Below are positions 9,940-19,100 of a stretch of 64,000 nt of DNA, piece by piece. Both the position numbers and the translations under genes were made by a program. Below the pieces are notes generated by a model. That model worked only from the letters and a program-made list of their open reading frames with translations, did no database searches and had not been told where the DNA came from. The stretch's first letter is position 1; each line of letters starts with the position of its first letter. Source of the DNA: Microbacterium paludicola (GTDB lineage Bacteria; Actinomycetota; Actinomycetes; Actinomycetales; Microbacteriaceae); the NCBI RefSeq assembly GCF_015235415.1, contig NZ_JADGLL010000003.1, forward strand, positions 107,230 through 171,229. Reading direction: 5' to 3'.

Positions 9940-10407
9940 ATGGCGAACCCGCTCAAGAAGACGATGGTCTACCTCGGCCTTGCCGACGAGGAGGAGTACG
10001 AGGATGCGCACGAGCAGCCTCAGCGCACGCATCGGGACGAGCCGCAGCACGACGACGCCAAGCCGGCGCCCGTCACTCCGCTGCGACGCCCGGCCGTCAT
10101 CCGTCAGCCCGCGGCGGCTGCCGTGAACGAGATCGTGACGGTGCACCCGAAGCAGTACCGCGACGCGCAGACGATCGCCGAGCACTTCCGCGACGGCATC
10201 CCGGTGATCATCAACCTCTCGCAGATGAGCGACGCCGACGCGCGCCGCCTCATCGACTTCGCGAGCGGCCTCTCGCTCGGCCTCTACGGGCGCATCGAGC
10301 GTGTCACCAGCAAGGTCTTCCTGCTCTCGCCCGAGAACATCGCCGTGTCGGGTGACGGCGGGATCGCGCACGCGGACCCCGAGTCCGCGCCCTTCGCGCA
10401 GGCCTGA
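9940..10407 (+). CDS. sepF: Cell division protein SepF
   Basis: SepF anchors FtsZ to the membrane and takes the role of FtsA in actinobacteria. The 155-residue product begins [20 protein letters not shown], an N-terminal amphipathic membrane anchor. A charged His/Gln/Glu-rich linker follows (about 25-55), then the globular SepF/DUF552 domain from about 65 ([39 protein letters not shown], and [14 protein letters not shown]). The ATG at 9940 is chosen because it follows the ribosome binding site GGAGGACGCC and gives the canonical N-terminus. The frame extends upstream only through yggS. Confidence 0.95.
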   Translation: MANPLKKTMVYLGLADEEEYEDAHEQPQRTHRDEPQHDDAKPAPVTPLRRPAVIRQPAAAAVNEIVTVHPKQYRDAQTIAEHFRDGIPVIINLSQMSDADARRLIDFASGLSLGLYGRIERVTSKVFLLSPENIAVSGDGGIAHADPESAPFAQA

Positions 10408-10428
10408 CGCACACCGCCTCGTCTCGTC

Positions 10429-10728
10429 GTGGGTCCCGTCGGGCTGATCGCCTCGATCCTCAATCTCGTCATCCTGCTCTACATCCTCGTGCTGTTCGCG
10501 AGGCTGGTGCTCGAGTACATCCCGATGTTCAATCGCGAGTGGCGCCCCAGGGGGGCGCTGCTCGTGGTGGCTGAGGTGACGTACACGCTCACCGACCCCC
10601 CGATCCGGCTCCTGCGGAGGTTCATCCCGCCGCTGCGGATCGGCGGGATCGCCATCGATTTCGGGTTCGCGCTCACGATGCTGCTCTGCTTTGTGCTGCT
10701 GTCGGTGACGCGGGCCTTCATGATCTGA
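10429..10728 (+). CDS. YggT family membrane protein
   Basis: This 99-residue protein has two hydrophobic segments (about 3-24 and 72-97) around a short loop with YTLTDPPIRLLRRFIPP, the YggT family motif (usually V(T)(D/E)P...RR.IP). YggT proteins sit beside sepF and divIVA in Gram-positive bacteria and are linked to division-site or osmotic functions, without a defined biochemical role. It starts at a GTG 21 bases after sepF. Confidence 0.88.
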   Translation: MGPVGLIASILNLVILLYILVLFARLVLEYIPMFNREWRPRGALLVVAEVTYTLTDPPIRLLRRFIPPLRIGGIAIDFGFALTMLLCFVLLSVTRAFMI

Positions 10729-10774
10729 TTCCGTCGCCTTCGGTCTCGCCTCTCGCGGCGCCGGAGGGGACGGT

Positions 10775-10780
10775 TATGCT
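10775..10780 (+). promoter_or_regulatory. Probable -10 element (TATGCT) for divIVA
   Basis: TATGCT lies 66 bases before the divIVA ATG in the 118-base yggT-divIVA gap. The leader it would make carries the strong ribosome binding site GAAGAGGAG. An abundant scaffold protein such as DivIVA is expected to have its own promoter. Confidence 0.5.
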
Positions 10781-10846
10781 TGCAACCGGAGAAGTGCCCA
10801 GGGCTCGGCCCACGGCCACAGACACCCCACGGAAGAGGAGCCACCC

Positions 10847-11473
10847 ATGGCATTGACGCCGGATGACGTCGTCACCAAGCAGTTCCAGCACGTCCGGTTC
10901 AAGGAGGGTTTCGACCCGGACGAGGTCGACGACTTCCTGGACGAGATCGTCGTCGAGTGGCGCAAGACGATCGAGGAGAACAACGAGCTCAAGGCCAAGC
11001 TGGCCAAGTACGAGTCCGGTGAGCTCGCTCCGGCCGAGCAGGCCGCTCCCGTCGAGGCACCGGCCGAGGCCCAGCCTGAGCCCGCTGCGGCTCCCGAGCC
11101 CACCCCGGCGCCCGTCGCCGCTCCCGCCGGTGACGTCTCGAGCACGGCCACCAGCGCCGCCAGCATCATCGAGCGCGCCCAGCGCCTTCACGACGAGCAC
11201 GTCGCCGAGGGTCGCCAGATGGCCGAGCAGCTCGTCGACGAGGCCAAGACCGAGGCCGACCGCATCCGCAGCGAGGCCGAGGCCAAGCAGCGCGAGCTCA
11301 CCGAGAAGTACGAGCGCGAGCGCACCACGCTTGAGAGCCGCATCACCGAGCTGCGTCAGTTCGAGCGCGACTACCGCGCCCAGATGCGCAGCTACTTCGA
11401 GTCGAAGCTGAAGGACCTGGACGCCTCGGGCTCGACCTCGGGTGACACGCCGGTCTCGGCGATCGGTCTCTGA
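10847..11473 (+). CDS. divIVA: DivIVA/Wag31 polar growth scaffold
   Basis: DivIVA (Wag31) marks cell poles by binding curved membrane and recruits the polar wall-synthesis machinery in actinobacteria. The 208-residue product has the conserved N-terminal membrane-binding domain (LTPDDVVTKQFQHVRFKEG, then YDVDEVDDFLDEI-like FDPDEVDDFLDEIVVEW). A first coiled coil runs to about residue 60. An Ala/Pro/Glu linker (about 62-100) follows, then a long coiled coil (about 105-190) rich in E, K, R and A. The ATG follows the ribosome binding site GAGGAG. Its end may overlap or touch lspA. Confidence 0.96.
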   Translation: MALTPDDVVTKQFQHVRFKEGFDPDEVDDFLDEIVVEWRKTIEENNELKAKLAKYESGELAPAEQAAPVEAPAEAQPEPAAAPEPTPAPVAAPAGDVSSTATSAASIIERAQRLHDEHVAEGRQMAEQLVDEAKTEADRIRSEAEAKQRELTEKYERERTTLESRITELRQFERDYRAQMRSYFESKLKDLDASGSTSGDTPVSAIGL

Positions 11474-11480
11474 GCCGGTC

Positions 11481-12101
11481 TTGACTGACCGCGCACCCCT
11501 GCGCACTGCGGCGGCCAGCACCACCATCGCGATCCTCGCGGTCCTGGTGCTGGCCGCCGATCAGTTCGCCAAGCAGCTCGCCCTGAGGTCGCTCGAGTTC
11601 CAGACCCCCGTCCCCGTCCTGGGCGAGGTTCTGCAGTGGTACCTCGTGCTCAATCCCGGCGCCGCGTTCTCGATCGGCGAGGGCGTCACCTGGATCTTCA
11701 GCATCGCACTCGCGGTGGTCGCCTGCGCGATTATCTGGATCGGGCTCACCCGCGTCGGCTCCCGCATCTGGGCGGTCGTCCTCGGTCTTCTGCTCGGCGG
11801 CGTCCTCGGCAACCTGACGGATCGTCTCTTCCGCGACCCGGGCTTCGCCGTGGGGCACGTCGTCGACTTCATCTCGACCCCGTGGATGATGCCCGCGATC
11901 TACAACGTCGCCGACATCTTCATCGTCTGCAGCATGATCACCGTCGCGGCGCTCACCCTGTTCGGTGTGTCACTCGACGGGTCCGGCCGGAAGACCGTGG
12001 CCGAGGCGGCGGCCGAGTCGGCCGCGGACGAGGCGGATGCCGCGGAGACGACCGGTGACGGCACGACCGACGGCGTGGACGACCGCCGGCGGGAGAGCTG
12101 A
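11481..12101 (+). CDS. lspA: Lipoprotein signal peptidase (SPase II)
   Basis: LspA is the aspartyl protease in the inner membrane that removes signal peptides of prolipoproteins. It has four membrane helices. The catalytic motifs are [21 protein letters not shown] and NVADIFIV, which carry the two active-site aspartates. The start is uncertain. TTG at 11481 gives a typical N-terminus of about 24 residues before the first conserved Asp (206 residues in all). GTG at 11442 would add 13 residues and overlap divIVA by 32 bases. An unusual Ala/Glu/Asp-rich tail of about 45 residues follows the last helix. The end overlaps the rluD-like ATG (TGATG). Confidence 0.92.
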   Translation: MTDRAPLRTAAASTTIAILAVLVLAADQFAKQLALRSLEFQTPVPVLGEVLQWYLVLNPGAAFSIGEGVTWIFSIALAVVACAIIWIGLTRVGSRIWAVVLGLLLGGVLGNLTDRLFRDPGFAVGHVVDFISTPWMMPAIYNVADIFIVCSMITVAALTLFGVSLDGSGRKTVAEAAAESAADEADAAETTGDGTTDGVDDRRRES

Positions 12102-13021
12102 TGGAGTCGCGCAGCCTTCCGGTTCCCGACGGACTCGACGGGACGCGCGTGGACGCGGCGCTCGCCAAGATGCTGGGCTTCTCGCGCACCTTCGCCGCCG
12201 ACGTCGCCGAGGCCGGCGGCGTGCGGCTGGACGGCGTGACGCTCGGCAAGTCGGATCGTGTCCGCGCCGGCGGGTGGCTGGAGATCGAGTGGCGCCCGAA
12301 GGAGGAGCCGCGGGTCATCCCCGTCGAGGTGCCGGATCTCGGCATCGCGTACCAGGACGACCACATCGTCGTCGTCGACAAGCCGTCGGGCGTGGCGGCG
12401 CATCCCTCGCTCGGCTGGGAGGGCCCGACCGTGCTGGGCGCGCTCGTCGCCGCGGGAGTGCGTGTCGCCACCAGCGGCGCGGCCGAACGGCAGGGAATCG
12501 TCCACCGGCTGGACGTGGGCACGAGCGGTCTTATGGTCGTCGCGAAGACCGAGCACGCCTACACGGTGCTCAAGCGCGCCTTCAAGGAGCGCACGGTCGA
12601 CAAGATCTATCACGCGGTCGTGCAGGGGCATCCGGATCCGCTCGCGGGCACGATCGACGCTCCCATCGGGCGGCATCCGAGCCACTCGTGGAAGTTCGCC
12701 GTCACGCACGACGGCAAGGACTCGATCACGCACTACGAGACGATCGAGGCGTTTCCCGGCGCGTCGCTGCTGGAGATCCACCTCGAGACGGGGCGCACGC
12801 ACCAGATCCGCGTGCACATGGCCGCCCACCGGCACCCCTGCGTCGGCGACCCGCTCTACGGCGCCGACCCGACGATGTCGGCGCGCCTCGGTCTCACCCG
12901 GCAGTGGCTCCACGCGCACGAGCTGTCGTTCGCGCATCCGGCCACCGGCGACTGGGTGACGTTCACCTCGGACTACCCGGCGGACCTGGCTCACGCGCTG
13001 GCGGTGCTGCGCGGCGAGTAG
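12101..13021 (+). CDS. RluA/RluD family 23S rRNA pseudouridine synthase
   Basis: This enzyme isomerises uridines to pseudouridine in RNA, most likely 23S rRNA. The 306-residue protein has an N-terminal S4 RNA-binding domain (about 10-75, [21 protein letters not shown]), then the RluA catalytic domain with [16 protein letters not shown] (near 134, which carries the catalytic Asp), [22 protein letters not shown] and CVGDPLYG. The domain order S4-RluA fits RluD, and the actinobacterial homologue next to lspA is usually called RluD. Exact target bases cannot be read from sequence. It is translationally coupled to lspA. Confidence 0.93.
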   Translation: MESRSLPVPDGLDGTRVDAALAKMLGFSRTFAADVAEAGGVRLDGVTLGKSDRVRAGGWLEIEWRPKEEPRVIPVEVPDLGIAYQDDHIVVVDKPSGVAAHPSLGWEGPTVLGALVAAGVRVATSGAAERQGIVHRLDVGTSGLMVVAKTEHAYTVLKRAFKERTVDKIYHAVVQGHPDPLAGTIDAPIGRHPSHSWKFAVTHDGKDSITHYETIEAFPGASLLEIHLETGRTHQIRVHMAAHRHPCVGDPLYGADPTMSARLGLTRQWLHAHELSFAHPATGDWVTFTSDYPADLAHALAVLRGE

Positions 13022-13050
13022 CGTGCGCTCCGGATGTCGGTGACGGCTGG

Positions 13051-13056
13051 CATCCT
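13051..13056 (+). promoter_or_regulatory. Possible -10 element (CATCCT) before the GNAT gene
   Basis: CATCCT lies six bases before the ATG at 13063, the same spacing as the clearer leaderless promoters of this window. It is a weak match, with A at position 2 and T at position 6 only. Confidence 0.3.
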
Positions 13057-13062
13057 GGCCGC

Positions 13063-13635
13063 ATGACGATCGAGGTGCGGGCGGCGACCGATTTCGAGGG
13101 CGTGCGCGTGCTCGTGGGTCCGAAGAACCCCGATGCGAACGTGTGCTGGTGCCTCAGTCACCGGGTGCCGGGCAAGGTCAACTCGTCTCTGCACGGACCC
13201 GAGCGCGGCGAGTTCGTGCGGCGGATGTGCGAGTCGGATCTCCCGCCGGGAGTGCTCGCCTACGACGGGGATGAGCCGGTCGGATGGGCGGGCGTCGCGC
13301 CGCGCGTCGACACGCAGTTCGCGCGGAGCCGGAAGATCCCGGTGATCGACGACCTCCCCGTGTGGACCGTGTGGTGCTTCCGCGTGCGGCCGGGGCATCG
13401 CGGCAAGCGGATCCTCGATCTGCTGCTGGAGGGCGCCGTCGACTTCGCGCGCGAGCGCGGCGCACCGGCGATCGAGGGGTATCCGGTCGACAACCGCGGG
13501 GCGAAGGTCGATCAGACCATGGCTTTCGTCGGCTTCCGGTCGATGTTCGAGCGGGCGGGCTTCCACAAGGCCGCGGACACGGAGTCGGTGTCCGGCGGCT
13601 TTCCGCGGGTGCTCATGCGCCGCGACCTGCGCTGA
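13063..13635 (+). CDS. GNAT family N-acetyltransferase
   Basis: This 190-residue protein looks like a single-domain GNAT acetyltransferase, which moves an acetyl group from acetyl-CoA to an amine. Visible support is the strand GVLAYDGDEPVGWAGVAPR, then WTVWCFRVRPGHRGKRILDLLLEGAVDFARERGAPAIEGYPVD, where VRPGHRGKR is the pyrophosphate-binding loop (R/QxxGxG/A-like), and a C-terminal FVGFRSMFERAGFHKA. Cysteine-rich NVCWCLSHR near residue 28 is a feature of a subset of actinobacterial GNATs. Substrate is unknown. The ATG at 13063 is chosen because the conserved fold begins right after it. A long frame upstream is a shadow of the pseudouridine synthase gene. Confidence 0.85.
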   Translation: MTIEVRAATDFEGVRVLVGPKNPDANVCWCLSHRVPGKVNSSLHGPERGEFVRRMCESDLPPGVLAYDGDEPVGWAGVAPRVDTQFARSRKIPVIDDLPVWTVWCFRVRPGHRGKRILDLLLEGAVDFARERGAPAIEGYPVDNRGAKVDQTMAFVGFRSMFERAGFHKAADTESVSGGFPRVLMRRDLR

Positions 13636-13667
13636 GTCAACCCCTGGTCGCCAGGCGCCGCGGTCGC

Positions 13668-13673
13668 GAGGAT
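13668..13673 (+). promoter_or_regulatory. Possible -10 element (GAGGAT) for a leaderless cyclodeaminase-like gene
   Basis: GAGGAT is six bases before the ATG at 13680, in the 44-base gap after the GNAT gene. No Shine-Dalgarno is present, so leaderless translation is likely. Confidence 0.4.
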
Positions 13674-13679
13674 GGGCGC

Positions 13680-14300
13680 ATGCCCGGCCGGATCACGACG
13701 CGCGACGCGACGATCGACCGGTGGACCGCGCACCTGGGCGAGGCGCAGGGCGATCCGGGCGGGGGAGCGGCCGCGGGGGTGATGCTCGCGCTCGCGGCGG
13801 GGCTGATCTCGATGGTCGCGCGGTACTCGCACGCGGACGAGGTCGCCGCACGGGCGGGCGAGCTGCGGCAGGCCGCGCTCGACGCCGCCGACGCTGATGC
13901 CGAGGCGTCCGCGGCCTTCGGCGCCGCGTTCCGGGACGCGGGTGAGGGGCGAAGGGAAGCGATCCGGGAGGCGTCTCTCGAGGCCGCCCGCTCATCCGCG
14001 CGCCTTGGCGAGCGCGCCCGCGGCGCCATCGCGGATCTCGAGCACCTGGCCGCGCACGGCGATCCGGCCCTCGTAGCGGACGTCGCCGTCGCCGCGGCGG
14101 CCCTGCGCGCCGCCCTCGCGAGTGCGCGCACGAACCTCAGCTACGACCTGGCGACCCTGCGCTCGGCGGGCGACACCCTCGACGAGGTGCGCGCGGCGCA
14201 TCCGGATCTCTGGGCATCCGTCGCCGCCCTGGACGACGCGATCGCGCGCATCGACGGCCTCACCGCGCGGATCGACGACAGGGCCGCCCCGACCGACTGA
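13680..14300 (+). CDS. Cyclodeaminase/cyclohydrolase-family protein
   Basis: This 206-residue, mainly alpha-helical protein matches the formiminotransferase-cyclodeaminase C-domain family (FTCD_C/FchA-like). The key feature is GDPGGGAAAGVMLALAAGLISMVA (near 25-50), the glycine-rich folate-site motif of that family. FTCD_C proteins act on formimino- or methenyl-tetrahydrofolate. No formiminotransferase domain or histidine-degradation gene is nearby, so the substrate is not settled by context. The helical remainder is very rich in Ala, Arg and Asp. The start is fixed by the ATG just after a -10-like GAGGAT. Confidence 0.75.
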   Translation: MPGRITTRDATIDRWTAHLGEAQGDPGGGAAAGVMLALAAGLISMVARYSHADEVAARAGELRQAALDAADADAEASAAFGAAFRDAGEGRREAIREASLEAARSSARLGERARGAIADLEHLAAHGDPALVADVAVAAAALRAALASARTNLSYDLATLRSAGDTLDEVRAAHPDLWASVAALDDAIARIDGLTARIDDRAAPTD

Positions 14301-14321
14301 GCCGAACCGGATCGCGACCGT

Positions 14322-14327
14322 CAGAAT
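14322..14327 (+). promoter_or_regulatory. Probable -10 element (CAGAAT) for the leader ORF/sigma factor unit
   Basis: CAGAAT precedes GTG at 14334 by six bases, the spacing seen at other leaderless starts here (the hisD promoter uses the same hexamer and spacing). Transcription from it would begin at or near that GTG, 35 bases before the sigma factor. Confidence 0.45.
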
Positions 14328-14333
14328 GAATCC

Positions 14334-14372
14334 GTGAACCGGATCCGCCCGTCTCGGCAATACCAAGTGTGA
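14334..14372 (+). CDS. Possible 12-residue leader peptide coupled to the sigma factor
   Basis: A GTG at 14334 opens a reading frame of 12 codons (residues MNRIRPSRQYQV if GTG is read as Met). Its TGA overlaps the GTG of the sigma factor (GTGA), the coupling geometry of the mur operon. A -10-like CAGAAT lies six bases upstream, so it could be the leaderless first ORF of the transcript. The sigma gene has no recognisable ribosome binding site, so coupling would explain its translation. No homology can be claimed for so short a peptide. Confidence 0.35.
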   Translation: MNRIRPSRQYQV

Positions 14373-14974
14373 GCACAGACAGCGAGATCATCGCGCGGTC
14401 CGTGGACAGCCCAGGGCTGTTCTCGGAGATCTTCGAGCGGCATGCGACCGCGATCGGCGGCTACGCCCGCCGACGCGTCGGACATGACGCGGTGGACGAC
14501 GTCCTCAGCGAGACCTTCCTCGTGGCGTTCCGTCGTCGAGGGTCGTTCGATACGCGATGGGGCACGGCGCGGCCGTGGCTGCTCGGCATCGCGACGCGCG
14601 TGATCAAGAAGCATCGCGCGACCGAGGCCGCGCAGTGGCGGGCGTTCGAGCACGCCGCCGGAGCCGAGGATGGGATCTCCGGATCGCACGCCGGCGACGC
14701 GGACGCGCGGATGGATGCGTCCGCCGCCCTGCGCGAGCTCGGACCGCGGATCGCGTCGCTGTCGGCGAAGGACCGGGACACGCTCCTGCTGTACGCGTGG
14801 GGTGACCTGACGTACGAGCAGGTCGCCGACGCGCTCGGCGTTCCCGTCGGCACCGTGAGGTCTCGGCTGAACCGCGTCCGCCGCAAGCTCGCGCCGCCGG
14901 GATCGCAATCCGCGACCCGGCTGACCTGGATGGCGAAGGAGGAGAGCGATGTCGCTTATGGAATGCGTGCGTGA
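14369..14974 (+). CDS. ECF-type RNA polymerase sigma-70 factor
   Basis: This 201-residue protein has the two-domain ECF layout. Sigma region 2 spans about 18-85 (LFSEIFERHATAIGGYARRR, then DDVLSETFLVAFRR and the aromatic RPWLLGIATRVIKKH). Sigma region 4 spans about 125-175, with the helix-turn-helix LTYEQVADALGVPVGTVRSRLNRVRRKL. It overlaps the next gene by 26 bases. That gene encodes a CU044_5270-type membrane protein, the usual neighbour of this actinobacterial sigma group and a candidate regulator. No classical zinc anti-sigma motif (HxxxCxxC) is present next door. The GTG start overlaps a possible leader ORF. Confidence 0.92.
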   Translation: MSTDSEIIARSVDSPGLFSEIFERHATAIGGYARRRVGHDAVDDVLSETFLVAFRRRGSFDTRWGTARPWLLGIATRVIKKHRATEAAQWRAFEHAAGAEDGISGSHAGDADARMDASAALRELGPRIASLSAKDRDTLLLYAWGDLTYEQVADALGVPVGTVRSRLNRVRRKLAPPGSQSATRLTWMAKEESDVAYGMRA

Positions 14975-16031
14975 GATCCGGGCGGACGAGGCGCACGTCG
15001 ACGAGACGGAGCTGGACACCGCGCGGCAGGCGCTGCTGCGCGAGATCGCGGGAGCGGAGCGGCGGCCGGCGCGGCGCAGGCTCCGCCTCGGAGTCGGTTT
15101 GGCCGGGCTCGCCGCCGCGAGCGCCGTCGGCGCGATCGTCATCGCGAACACGATCGCACCGCCGGAGAGCGCCGCGGCCGCGGTGTTCGAGGAGGCCGCC
15201 GAGGTGGCCGTGACCGGCGAGGCGTTCGACGTGCCGGCCGGGTCCTACCTTCGGGTCTCCGCAGACAGCGAATCGCTCGTGCCTTGGGATGTCGACATGC
15301 CGGATGAGACCTCGCGCTTCAACAACGGCAACGTGGCGGACGCGGAGGCCGTGCTTCAGCTGCAGGGAACCACCGAGCTGTATCTCCCGTCGGATCGGAG
15401 CGGCGACTGGATTCAGACGGGCGGCGAGACGGAGTTGGTCGCGACGTACGGCGAGCGGGCGGATCAGGCACTCGCCGAGTTCACGTCCCAGGACGGCAGG
15501 TTCGGGGGCGAACCAACCATGCTGATCGCTCCGGGAGGCGTCTACCAGGCGCCGGGGGCCTTCGGAGAGACCGACCACACCTACTACCTCGACAGCCGGG
15601 AGTACTGGGCCGAACAGCCCACGGACCCGCATGAGCTGCTCGCGTGGCTGCGCACCTCGATGGGAGAGACGGATCCGGACAGTGCGGCCTCAGACAGCTC
15701 GATCGTCGAGACGCTCACCGACAGCATCGGCAACGCGGCGGCACCGCCGGAGCGTCGCGCCGCGTGGTTGCGGGTGCTGGCGCTGCTTGACGGCTCGACG
15801 GTCGAGTCCGTGGAGGGCGACGTCACGACGATCCGCTTCTCCTGGTCGACCGAGTGGTGGGACGCCTGGACGCTGATCGAGATCGACACCGCGCGGGGCG
15901 TCGTGCTCGGCGTGACGAAGTCCGGTGCGCAAACGGGGGCGGACGTGAAGATCGACGGCTTGCCACAGTGGGGGAGCCGCACGACGTTCACGTACGACGT
16001 CGTGGACGCCGCCCCCGCGCTGGTCGACTGA
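14949..16031 (+). CDS. CU044_5270 family membrane-anchored protein (sigma factor partner)
   Basis: The 360-residue protein has a short acidic cytoplasmic N-terminus (about 1-40), one membrane helix (about 47-68, RLGVGLAGLAAASAVGAIV) and a large extracytoplasmic domain of nearly 290 residues. This layout, and its place directly after a sigma factor, fit the actinobacterial CU044_5270 family. The N-terminal part is about where an anti-sigma domain would be, though no known anti-sigma motif is visible. The outer domain resembles a lipoprotein-type substrate carrier of unknown function (YDVVDAAPALVD at the end). An anti-sigma role is inference. The ATG follows AAGGAGGAGAG, a strong ribosome binding site inside the sigma gene. 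Confidence 0.72.
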   Translation: MSLMECVREIRADEAHVDETELDTARQALLREIAGAERRPARRRLRLGVGLAGLAAASAVGAIVIANTIAPPESAAAAVFEEAAEVAVTGEAFDVPAGSYLRVSADSESLVPWDVDMPDETSRFNNGNVADAEAVLQLQGTTELYLPSDRSGDWIQTGGETELVATYGERADQALAEFTSQDGRFGGEPTMLIAPGGVYQAPGAFGETDHTYYLDSREYWAEQPTDPHELLAWLRTSMGETDPDSAASDSSIVETLTDSIGNAAAPPERRAAWLRVLALLDGSTVESVEGDVTTIRFSWSTEWWDAWTLIEIDTARGVVLGVTKSGAQTGADVKIDGLPQWGSRTTFTYDVVDAAPALVD

Positions 16032-16047
16032 GCCCGTCCGTCGTCGC

Positions 16048-16110
16048 GAGGAGATCCGGCGAGCGGAGGAGATCCCGGACGGATTCGTCCTCTTTCGGCC
16101 GGATCTCCTC
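16048..16110. repeat. 13-bp perfect inverted repeat, terminator-like or repeat element
   Basis: GAGGAGATCCGGC (16048-16060) is matched by its exact reverse complement GCCGGATCTCCTC (16098-16110) with a 37-base loop. The loop carries a further partial copy, GGAGGAGATCC. It lies in the 154-base gap between the CU044_5270 gene and dnaE. No T-run follows, so it is not a textbook intrinsic terminator. Confidence 0.6.
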
Positions 16111-16173
16111 CGTACGCCGCGCCCGGCGATCCCGACACCCGGGTCGCCGGGCCGGCATGTCGGTGGTGAAACC

Positions 16174-16179
16174 TAGACT
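16174..16179 (+). promoter_or_regulatory. -10 element (TAGACT) for leaderless dnaE
   Basis: TAGACT lies six bases before the dnaE ATG with no Shine-Dalgarno between. This is one of the clearest leaderless promoters of the window. Confidence 0.6.
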
Positions 16180-16185
16180 CGATCC

Positions 16186-19100
16186 ATGGCATCCGACTCC
16201 TTCGTCCACCTGCATGTGCACAGCGAGTACTCGATGCTCGACGGGGCCGCGAAGATCGGGGCGATGACCCAGGCGGCCGCCGATTACGGCATGCCGGCGA
16301 TCGCGGTGACCGACCACGGCAACACCTTCGCCGCCTTCGAGTTCTACAAGGCCGCGCAGGCCTCCGGCGTCAAGCCGATCATCGGCCTCGAGGCGTACGT
16401 CACGCCCGGCACCCACCGCAGCGACAAGTCGCGTGTGCAGTGGGGCTCGCCCGATCAGAAGAGCGACGACGTGTCTGGTTCCGGCGCCTACACCCACATG
16501 ACGATGTGGAGCGAGACGACCGAGGGAATGCACAACCTGTTCCGCCTCAGCTCGCTGTCGAGCATGGAGGGGTACTACTTCAAGCCGCGCATGGACCGCG
16601 AGCTGCTGCAGACCTACGGCAAGGGCCTGATCGCGACCACCGGATGCCCGTCGGGCGAGATCCAGACGCGGCTCCGGCTCGGTCAGTACGACGCGGCGCG
16701 GGCCGCGGCGGCCGAGTTCCAGGACATCTTCGGCAAGGAGAACTACTTCGCCGAGATCATGGATCACGGCCTCTCGATCGAGCGTCGGGTGATGACCGAC
16801 CTGATCAAGATCTCGAAGGATCTCGGCATCCCCCTGGTCGCCACCAACGACTCGCACTACACGCACCAGCACGAGGCCGACGCACACGCCGCGCTGCTGT
16901 GCGTGCAGTCGGGCTCGACACTGGATGACCCGAACCGGTTCAAGTTCGACGGCGACGGCTACTACGTCAAGACCGCGCAGGAGATGCGCCAGCTCTTCCG
17001 GGATCACCCCGACGCCTGCGACAACACGCTGCTGATCGCCGAGCGCTGCGAGGTCGAGTTCAACACGTCGGCCAACTACATGCCGCGATTCCCGGTTCCC
17101 GAGGGCGAGACCGAGGACAGCTGGCTGATCAAGGAGGTCGAGAAGGGTCTCCACTACCGGTACCCCGCCGGCATCCCCGACAAGGTCCGCAAGCAGGCCG
17201 AGTACGAGACGGGCATCATCCTGCAGATGGGCTTCCCGGGGTACTTCCTCGTGGTCGCCGACTTCATCAACTGGGCGAAGGACAACGGGATCCGCGTCGG
17301 CCCGGGTCGCGGCTCGGGTGCGGGCTCCATGGTCGCGTACGCGATGCGCATCACCGATCTCGATCCGCTCGAGCACGGCCTGATCTTCGAGCGCTTCCTG
17401 AACCCCGACCGCGTCTCGATGCCCGACTTCGACGTCGACTTCGACGACCGTCGCCGCGGCGAGGTGATCGACTACGTCACCCGCAAGTACGGCTCGGAGC
17501 GCGTTGCGCAGATCGTCACCTACGGCACCATCAAGTCGAAGCAGGCGCTCAAGGACGCGGGTCGCGTGCTCGGCTTCCCCTTCTCGATGGGGGAGCGCCT
17601 GACCAAGGCGATGCCGCCGGCCGTGATGGGCAAGGACATGCCGCTCGACGGCATGTTCAACCCCGAGCACCCGCGCTATAAGGAGGCGAGCGAGTTCCGC
17701 TCGCTGATCGAGACCGACCCCGAGGCCAAGACGGTCTACGACCGCGCGGTGGGCCTGGAGGGTCTGAAGCGCCAGTGGGGTGTGCACGCCGCGGGTGTGA
17801 TCATGTCGAGCGAGCCGCTGCTCGACATCATCCCGATCATGCGCCGCGAGCAGGACGGCCAGATCGTCACGCAGTTCGACTACCCGGCGTGCGAGTCCCT
17901 CGGCCTGATCAAGATGGACTTCCTGGGCCTTCGCAACCTGACGATCATCTCGGATGCGCTCGACAACATCCGAATGAACCGGGGCGAGGAGCTCGACCTC
18001 GAGAAGCTCGAGCTCGACGATCGCGCCGCCTACGACCTGCTCTCCCGTGGCGACACACTCGGTGTGTTCCAGCTCGATGGCGGACCGATGCGCTCGCTGC
18101 TGCGCCTCATGAAGCCCGACAACTTCGAGGACATCTCGGCCGTCATCGCCCTGTACCGCCCCGGCCCCATGGGTGCCAACTCGCACACGAACTACGCGCT
18201 GCGAAAGAACGGCCTGCAGCCGATCACGCCCATCCACCCCGAGCTCGAGGAGCCGCTGCGCGACATCCTCGACACGACCTACGGCCTGATCATCTATCAG
18301 GAGCAGGTCATGGCGATCGCGCAGAAGGTGGCCGGCTTCAGCCTCGGCCAGGCAGACATCCTCCGCCGCGCGATGGGCAAGAAGAAGAAGTCCGAGCTCG
18401 ACAAGCAGTACGAGGGCTTCTCGGGCGGTATGAAGGAGCGCGGCTTCGGCGACGCGGCCATCAAGGCGCTCTGGGACATCCTGCTGCCGTTCTCGGACTA
18501 CGCCTTCAACAAGGCGCACTCCGCCGCGTACGGACTCGTGTCGTACTGGACCGCGTACCTCAAGGCCCACTACCCGGCCGAGTACATGGCCGCGCTGCTG
18601 ACCAGCGTCGGCGACTCGAAGGACAAGATGGCGCTCTACCTCAACGAGTGCCGTCGCATGGGCATCAAGGTGCTGCCGCCCGACGTCTCCGAGTCGATCA
18701 ACTACTTCGCGGCCGTCGGCACCGACATCCGCTTCGGCCTCGGCGCCGTGCGCAATGTCGGCACCAACGTCGTCGAGGGCATCATCGCCGGGCGCGCAGA
18801 CGGGCCGTACACGTCGTTCCACGACTTCCTGAACCGCGTGCCCCTGCACGTCGCGAACAAGCGGACGGTCGAGTCGCTGATCAAGGCGGGCGCGTTCGAC
18901 TCCACCGGATCGACGCGGCGCGCGCTCGTCGAGATCCACGAGGGCGCCGTCGAGGTCGCGGTCAACGACAAGCGCAACGCGGCGGGCGGTGCGATCGGCT
19001 TCGACTTCGACAGCCTGTGGGATGAGCCGCAGAGCGTGCAGAAGGTGCCGGATCGACCCGAGTGGACGAAGAAGGACAAGCTCGGTTTCGAGCGCGAGAT

